A program made the translations under genes and the position numbers. Below are positions 17,801 through 21,638 of a stretch of DNA of 21,638 nucleotides, piece after piece. The notes under the pieces are model-generated. The model had not been told where the DNA came from and did not search any database. It saw only the letters and a program-made list of their open reading frames with translations. This DNA comes from Rhodonellum sp041748555 (GTDB lineage Bacteria > Bacteroidota > Bacteroidia > Cytophagales > Cyclobacteriaceae), in the NCBI GenBank assembly GCA_041748555.1, contig JBGTDA010000123.1:1-21638 (forward strand), written 5' to 3'. How positions within the stretch are numbered: position 1 is the stretch's first letter; every line of letters starts with the position of its first letter.

Positions 17801-18180
17801 TACAAGAAGCAAATTATTTTGAATCCTCCATCATGATAAACCAAGGGAACGGCAAATTTGAAATGGCGCCACTCCCAAAATGGGCCCAACGTTCGTGGAT
17901 TTATAGTATTCTGGTAACAGATATCAATGGTGATGGATATGAAGATCTGATTTTGGCGGGAAATCTTTCGGGCGTAAAGCCTGAAGCCGGAAAGTACGAT
18001 GCAAGTTATGGAGAAGTTTTATTGGGAAAAGGCGATGGGACTTTCAATTATCAGCAAAATGCTACTCATGGTTTGAGACTGGACGGTGATATTAGAGATC
18101 TCCATTCCATTGAAATAGCAGGACAAAGATTGTTATTGGTAGTAAAGAATGATAATCCTTTGGAGTTTTGGAAATATTGA
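14857..18180 (+). CDS. FG-GAP/VCBS-repeat lipoprotein with ASPIC/UnbV domain, paralog 2
   Basis: 1107 residues from the ATG at 14857; a GTG at 14851 would add two residues and is less likely. The lipobox is VFTAC (Cys21). Seven Asp-rich loops begin at 72, 124, 181, 253, 305, 387 and 479; an ASPIC/UnbV segment spans about 525-595 (LTFGLGELTKIDEIHVRWPDG); seven more begin at 660, 713, 773, 834, 884, 918 and 1022. The last one (DINGDGYED) is intact here but degenerate in paralog 1, so this copy shows the full 7 + 7 scheme best. TDWSW is at 377-381. The order of motifs and spacing is the same as in paralog 1, so the genes arose by tandem duplication, but the sequences differ throughout, so the duplication is old. 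The predicted place is the outer membrane or cell surface. The ligand is unknown. Confidence 0.9.
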   Translation: MKQFKWQDYILMLVLAVFTACSTPEPKKETLFEKVEAEYTGVDFRNDLPFDEAFNIFTYRNFYNGGGVALGDVNNDGLLDLYLTSNLGENKLYLNEGDFRFRDVTETAGVAGSRAWSTGVAMADINGDGLLDIYVCNSGDVAGDNKQNELFINNGDGTFTEMAETYGLADQGYSTHAVFFDYDNDGDLDVYLLNNSYQAIGSFNKMQNERPKRDPVGGDKLFRNDGEKFTDVSEEAGIYGSIIGFGLGITIGDVNQDGWMDIFISNDFFERDYLYINNKDGTFTESLETQMRAISAASMGADIADIDNNGLLDIFVTEMLPEPQQRLKQITTFESWDRFQFNVQHGYHNQYTRNMFHVNNGDGTFSEMGRLAGMEATDWSWAALIFDMDNDGLKDLFIANGIYQDITDLDYLNFIDNDETKRNIITNEGVNYKALVDPIPINPVSNYAYKNHGDLNFTNVVHEWGLGDPIHSNGSAYGDLNNDGSLDLVINNVNNEVLIFKNRSGEFFPDNHFLQIKLQGKGPNTAAIGSQVKLVAGEQIFYQEQMPNRGFQSSVDPKLTFGLGELTKIDEIHVRWPDGKLTIQKEIDSDQLLTLNWEDAEDPESAFTFASAFSEPIFVPLESKTILDYTHQENQVVDFDRDRLTYHMLSTEGPKATFGDVNGDGLEDVYLGGAKGFGGQLFIQQKDGKFKKSAQETFEQDRFSEDTDAVFFDANGDNYLDLFVTSGGNESGFGAVDLADRLYINDGKGNFTKSQDPGLSGLRNSSSVVRVIDINTDGNPDLFIGGRLIPFVYGVPASSFILVNDGSGKFSNASNSLAPDLKEVGMVTDAAWVDYDGDDRQDLVLVGEWMAPTIFRNTGGKLEKIEMPEMDAHKGWYQSIAVGDFNNDGKPDFVLGNQGLNTRFKASPEKPVKLFISDLDQNGSVEHIFTQKVGDQHVLYTLKHELERQIPSIKKKFLKYSSYNNQNLEDIFTPEELENAVVQEANYFESSIMINQGNGKFEMAPLPKWAQRSWIYSILVTDINGDGYEDLILAGNLSGVKPEAGKYDASYGEVLLGKGDGTFNYQQNATHGLRLDGDIRDLHSIEIAGQRLLLVVKNDNPLEFWKY

Positions 18181-19240
18181 TATTTGGTGGTTGCAGTCTG
18201 TAATAAAACCTTCAGTCTTCAGATACTTTAAGAATAGGAAATAACTGCTACTAAGCACCCTAATTCAAAAGGATTTTATGATTTATAGAATATCCCTCCT
18301 TCTTATTTTTATCGTTACGGTTTCATGTAAATACGCTTCGGAAGAAAGGTTATTCACTTTAATGTCTTCTGAAGAAACGGGTATTCATTTCACAAACGAC
18401 CTCGTTTCTACCGATGAAATGAACATTCTGGAATACCTTTATTTTTACAACGGCGGAGGAGTTGCTGCAGGAGATATCAACAATGACGGGCTGGTAGACC
18501 TTTATTTCACATCCAATCAAGGTTCTAACAAACTATACCTGAACAAAGGAATTTTTAAATTTGAAGACATTACAGACGGGGCAGGTGTAACCGGGGATGG
18601 CGGCTGGTCCACGGGGGTGACCATGGCCGATGTCAACGGCGATGGATTGTTGGATATTTATGTCTGTCAGGTCGGGGATTATAAAGGCCTCACAGGAAAA
18701 AACAAACTTTACATCAATAACGGAGATTTGACTTTTTCAGAAAAAGCAGCGGAATACGGGGTGGATTTCACGGGTTTTTCAACACATGCTTTGTTCCTGG
18801 ATTATGATCAAGATGGCGACCTAGATCTTTACTTACTCAACCATTCCATCAAAAAACCTGAAGTTTTTTCACGCGCTGACACCCGTTTTGACAATCAGGA
18901 TGAAAAAGGTGGTGATAAACTATTCAGGAATCTATTGGCACAAGGAGAAGACAGAATGGAGGAAATCACAACCGAAGCTGGAATTCTATCCAGCAGCCTG
19001 GGATTTGGATTGGGAGTAGGTGCTGCCGATGTCAATGGTGATGGCTGGATGGATCTTTATGTTTCAAACGATTTCACTGAGGATGACTATCTCTACATCA
19101 ATCAGCAGGACGGCACCTTCAAAGAATCTCTCCCCGAACACATCAGCCATACCAGCCGCTACAGCATGGGCAATGACATAAGCGATATCAACAACGATGG
19201 ATTACCGGACATCTTCACCACCGACATGCTTCCTCATGAT

Positions 19241-19253
19241 CCTGAAATCTGTG
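19241..19253 (+). other. Frameshift site in paralog 3 (probable 8-nt tandem-repeat contraction)
   Basis: The sequence is CCTGAAATCTGTG. If the parent read CCTGAAAT twice in tandem before CTGTG, the frame would encode DPEILKSVGEDK and run unbroken into the downstream frame. Loss of one 8-nt copy gives exactly what is seen and exactly the observed change of frame. The distance from MLP to the conserved (Y/F)xRN motif is 29 residues in paralogs 1 and 2; it would be 28 with 8 nt restored, but only 25 if one extra base were removed instead. Confidence 0.65.
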
Positions 19254-20027
19254 GGAGAAGACAAACAGGAAGTTTATAACATCAAGAAAAGAATGGGTTA
19301 TGGTGACCAATATGTGAGAAACCACCTACAGCTCAATTTAGGGAATGGCCGGTTTGCAGAAATCGGGTTGTTAACAAATACTTTTGCAACGGACTGGAGC
19401 TGGTCGCCTTTGATTTTCGATATGGATAATGATGGCAAAAAAGATATCCACATCACCAACGGGATTGTCAAACGTCCCAACGACCTGGATTTTGTACAAT
19501 ATAGTCAGGAACCGACTGTTTGGCTTTCGGAGATAGAACTCCAAAGAAGGCAAATTGAAATGTTACCCACAGTAAAATTACCGAATGTAACGTTTCGGAA
19601 TATTGGTGATTTTAAATTCGAAGAGGTATCGGATCATTGGGGACTGGATCAGAAATCCTATTCCAGCGGCTCCACCTACGCTGATCTGGATAACGATGGT
19701 GACCTTGATCTGATCATCAACAACGTTGATCACGAAGCTTTTATTTATAAAAACAACAGCTCGGAAATGCTGGGAAATCATTTTATCCAGTTTGATTTAA
19801 TCGGAGATAAACATAATATTTTCGGAATCGGTGCTCAGGTCAACCTGTTCCAAAACGGAAAAACTTTTCATCAAACCCTCCAAACCAGCAGGGGTTTCCA
19901 ATCGGCAGGTTCAACTACCCTGACTTTTGGTTTGGGAAAAACTCCGGATATTGATTCTTTGATTGTGATCTGGCCGGATTCAGAAATAGAATCCTTTTCT
20001 GAATTGTGGTTAAATCAAAAACAGGTT

Positions 20028-20030
20028 TGA
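20028..20030 (+). other. In-frame TGA nonsense codon in paralog 3
   Basis: The frame reads NQKQV-stop-KKGSG and stays open and homologous on both sides, so a single base change is enough; TTA (Leu) to TGA is the simplest guess. The stop falls just behind the ASPIC/UnbV segment, where the linker to the second propeller begins. Confidence 0.75.
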
Positions 20031-21560
20031 AAGAAAGGCAGCGGCCAAAGTAGGAAATATGAGTTATCCACATTTTTAACCCGTCACCAACCGCCTTACT
20101 TTGAAACTGTGGATGTTGGAATTAACTGGAAACATCAGGAGAATACCTTTGACGATATGCGCAGGGAATATCTGATTCCCCGTAAATATTCGACCGAAGG
20201 TCCTGCCGTGGCAGTAGGAGATGTCAACAGTGACGGACTGGAGGATATATATTTTGGAGGGGCAAAAGGTCAGGCTGGAATACTTTTTTTTCAGGAACAG
20301 GATGGAAGTTTTACAGAAGCCAAAAACCCCTTTTTTGAGCAGCTGAAAATGGCGGAAGATGTGGTTGCCGTTTTTGAGGATTTCAATCAGGATGGTTTTT
20401 TGGACCTGTTTGTCGGTAGTGGCGGAAATGAACATGGGCCTGATGAATTTTTCAACTTTGACCGGATATTTCTGAATGACGGAAAAGGAAATCTGGCTTT
20501 TTCTCCCAATTCCTTACCTCCAATAGGACAAAACACCTCCACGGTTGCTGTACATGATGTAGACGGCGACGGATTTCCCGACTTGTTTTTGGGTGCTGCG
20601 GTGGTGACCGGTAATTATGGCAAATCTCCTCCAAGCCACCTATTGATCAATGATGGACATGGAAATTTCAAAGATCATACTGAACAGTATTTTGGGGGTG
20701 AGTTTTCGCCTGGCATGATCCAAAAAGCTGTTTGGGAAGATTTGGATGGTGATGGTAAAAAGGAACTGTTATTGGCAGGAGAATGGACTTATGTTCAGAT
20801 CTACAAAAGAAACGATGGCGGTATTTTCCAATCCTTCGAATTAGAAACTATTGATGACTACTCAGGTTGGTACTTCGAATTGAAAGTCCAAGATTTGAAT
20901 AATGATAATCGAATGGATATGGTTGTTGGAAATCTTGGACTGAATTCAAAGCTGAAATCAAGTCTTGAAAAACCTGTTTTACTTTATCACCATGATTTTG
21001 ATCAAAACGGTCAGGAGGACCCGTTAATCTTTCATCACATGGGAGATCGATTGATACCTTTTGCAGGAAGAGATGATCTTGTCAAACAGATTCCGGGTCT
21101 AAAAAAGCAACATGGGACATATGCTGAATATTCGCAAATAAAAGCTCCCTCCGACGTTCTAAAAAATGAGTGTATACAAAAGGCAAATATTAAAACAGCC
21201 ACTGATTTTCGGTCCGGAATATTCTGGCATCAGGAAAACGGAACTTTTAAATTTGAACCTTTTCCTATAGAAGGTCAGTTTAGCCCTTTGAGGGACTTTC
21301 AGGTAGTTCTATCTGAAACGGGTCAAACGTTTGTTTTGGGATTAGGCAATTTTGATGAATTCCGAAATGATCTTGGTAAAATTTCTGCAATGCCTTTGGT
21401 TCTCTTTGAAATTTCAGAAAATGAAATCACAAATATTCCCTTGAAATTAAATGCATCGGAAGAAAATGGATCATATAGAAATTCGGCACTGATCATGATA
21501 AAAGGGGAAAAACACATCCTTGCCACAAGAAACAATGGTGAACCGCTGTTTCTTAAAATC

Positions 21561-21577
21561 AGGTTTTAAAAAAACCT
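21561..21577. repeat. Inverted repeat spanning the stop of paralog 3
   Basis: AGGTTTT (21561-21567) and AAAACCT (21571-21577) pair perfectly over 7 bp with a 3-base loop and include the TAA stop. The stem is AT-rich and no T-run follows, so a terminator role is uncertain. The remaining bases to the window end (21578-21638) are AT-rich with no recognisable feature. Confidence 0.35.
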
Positions 21578-21638
21578 CTTCAAAATCATCTGATTATAAA
21601 AGTTATATATCCTTAATCTTTAAGAATTTATATATAGT

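Larger units (their letters stand above)
18278..21569 (+). pseudogene. FG-GAP/VCBS-repeat lipoprotein with ASPIC/UnbV domain, paralog 3, broken by a frameshift and a nonsense codon
   Basis: The reading starts at the ATG 18278 with a lipoprotein-like signal (TVSC, Cys17), carries five Asp-rich loops and runs out of homology at about residue 324 (19249). Homology resumes one frame over at 19242 (LKSVGEDKQEVYN) with TDWSW, two more loops and the ASPIC/UnbV segment, and meets TGA at 20028-20030. The same frame continues without further stops from 20031 to the TAA at 21569, carrying six more loops and a C-terminus like those of the other paralogs. The seven-plus-six loop order is the same as in paralog 1. 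The total of 3292 bases plus 8 would be 1100 codons including the stop, the length of paralog 1. A piece starting at a GTG (20109) could be made in principle, but it lacks a signal peptide. Codon-level homology is well kept outside the two lesions, so the loss looks recent. Sequencing error is the main alternative, though an 8-nt loss plus a point stop is not the usual error type. Confidence 0.85.

Noticed and set aside
18181..18277. Separate promoter in front of paralog 3
   Set aside because: TACTTTAA is only a partial -7 match and no TTG lies at the right distance; nothing else promoter-like is present in the 97-base gap.
19241..19256. Programmed ribosomal frameshift in paralog 3
   Set aside because: No slippery heptamer or stimulatory hairpin is seen, the shift matches an 8-nt loss, and a second stop lies further down the gene.
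20028..20030. Selenocysteine or read-through recoding of the TGA
   Set aside because: The paralogs show no Cys or special residue at this place, and no SECIS-like hairpin is obvious directly downstream.

Overview
The window looks like chromosomal DNA of a Bacteroidota member, probably of the order Cytophagales (a Cyclobacteriaceae-like organism; this rank is an inference). The support is the set of families present (DUF5686 with a carboxypeptidase-regulatory-like domain, a TonB-dependent receptor paired with a DUF4249 lipoprotein, large FG-GAP/ASPIC-UnbV lipoproteins, a lipoprotein M1 aminopeptidase) and promoters of the Bacteroidota type (TTTG - 19 bp - TAnnTTTG) in place of sigma70 boxes. 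No phage, transposase, CRISPR or plasmid genes are visible.

Left part (1-4950), mostly housekeeping: the 5' part of a tRNA-Tyr(GTA) on the minus strand with a textbook promoter; a minus-strand M1 zinc aminopeptidase lipoprotein; divergently from it a small biotin-carrier protein with no carboxylase subunits beside it; then pyrH (UMP kinase) and frr (ribosome recycling factor), closed by a hairpin terminator that can serve both strands.

Middle part (4948-11282), outer membrane: DUF5686 (minus) diverges from a TonB-dependent receptor (plus), which overlaps a DUF4249 lipoprotein by ATGA. The receptor and lipoprotein are probably a translationally coupled import pair of unknown substrate. A nested hairpin ends this unit.

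Right part (11485-21569): three tandem, same-strand, ~1100-residue paralogous lipoproteins. Each has seven FG-GAP/VCBS-type Asp-rich loops, then an ASPIC/UnbV segment, then six or seven more loops, which suggests two seven-bladed beta-propellers on a lipid anchor. The first two are intact. The third is broken twice: a frameshift near 19241-19253 that is exactly explained by loss of one copy of an 8-nt tandem repeat, and an in-frame TGA at 20028. Adding 8 nt back gives 1099 codons, the length of the first paralog.

The most interesting region is this three-gene array beside a TonB/DUF4249 pair, with no SusC/SusD genes in view. A joint function (surface capture or display of a polymer or protein, with import by the TonB receptor) is only a hypothesis. 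No gene-free stretch exceeds 300 bases; the longest, 11239-11484, holds a terminator and a second hairpin.
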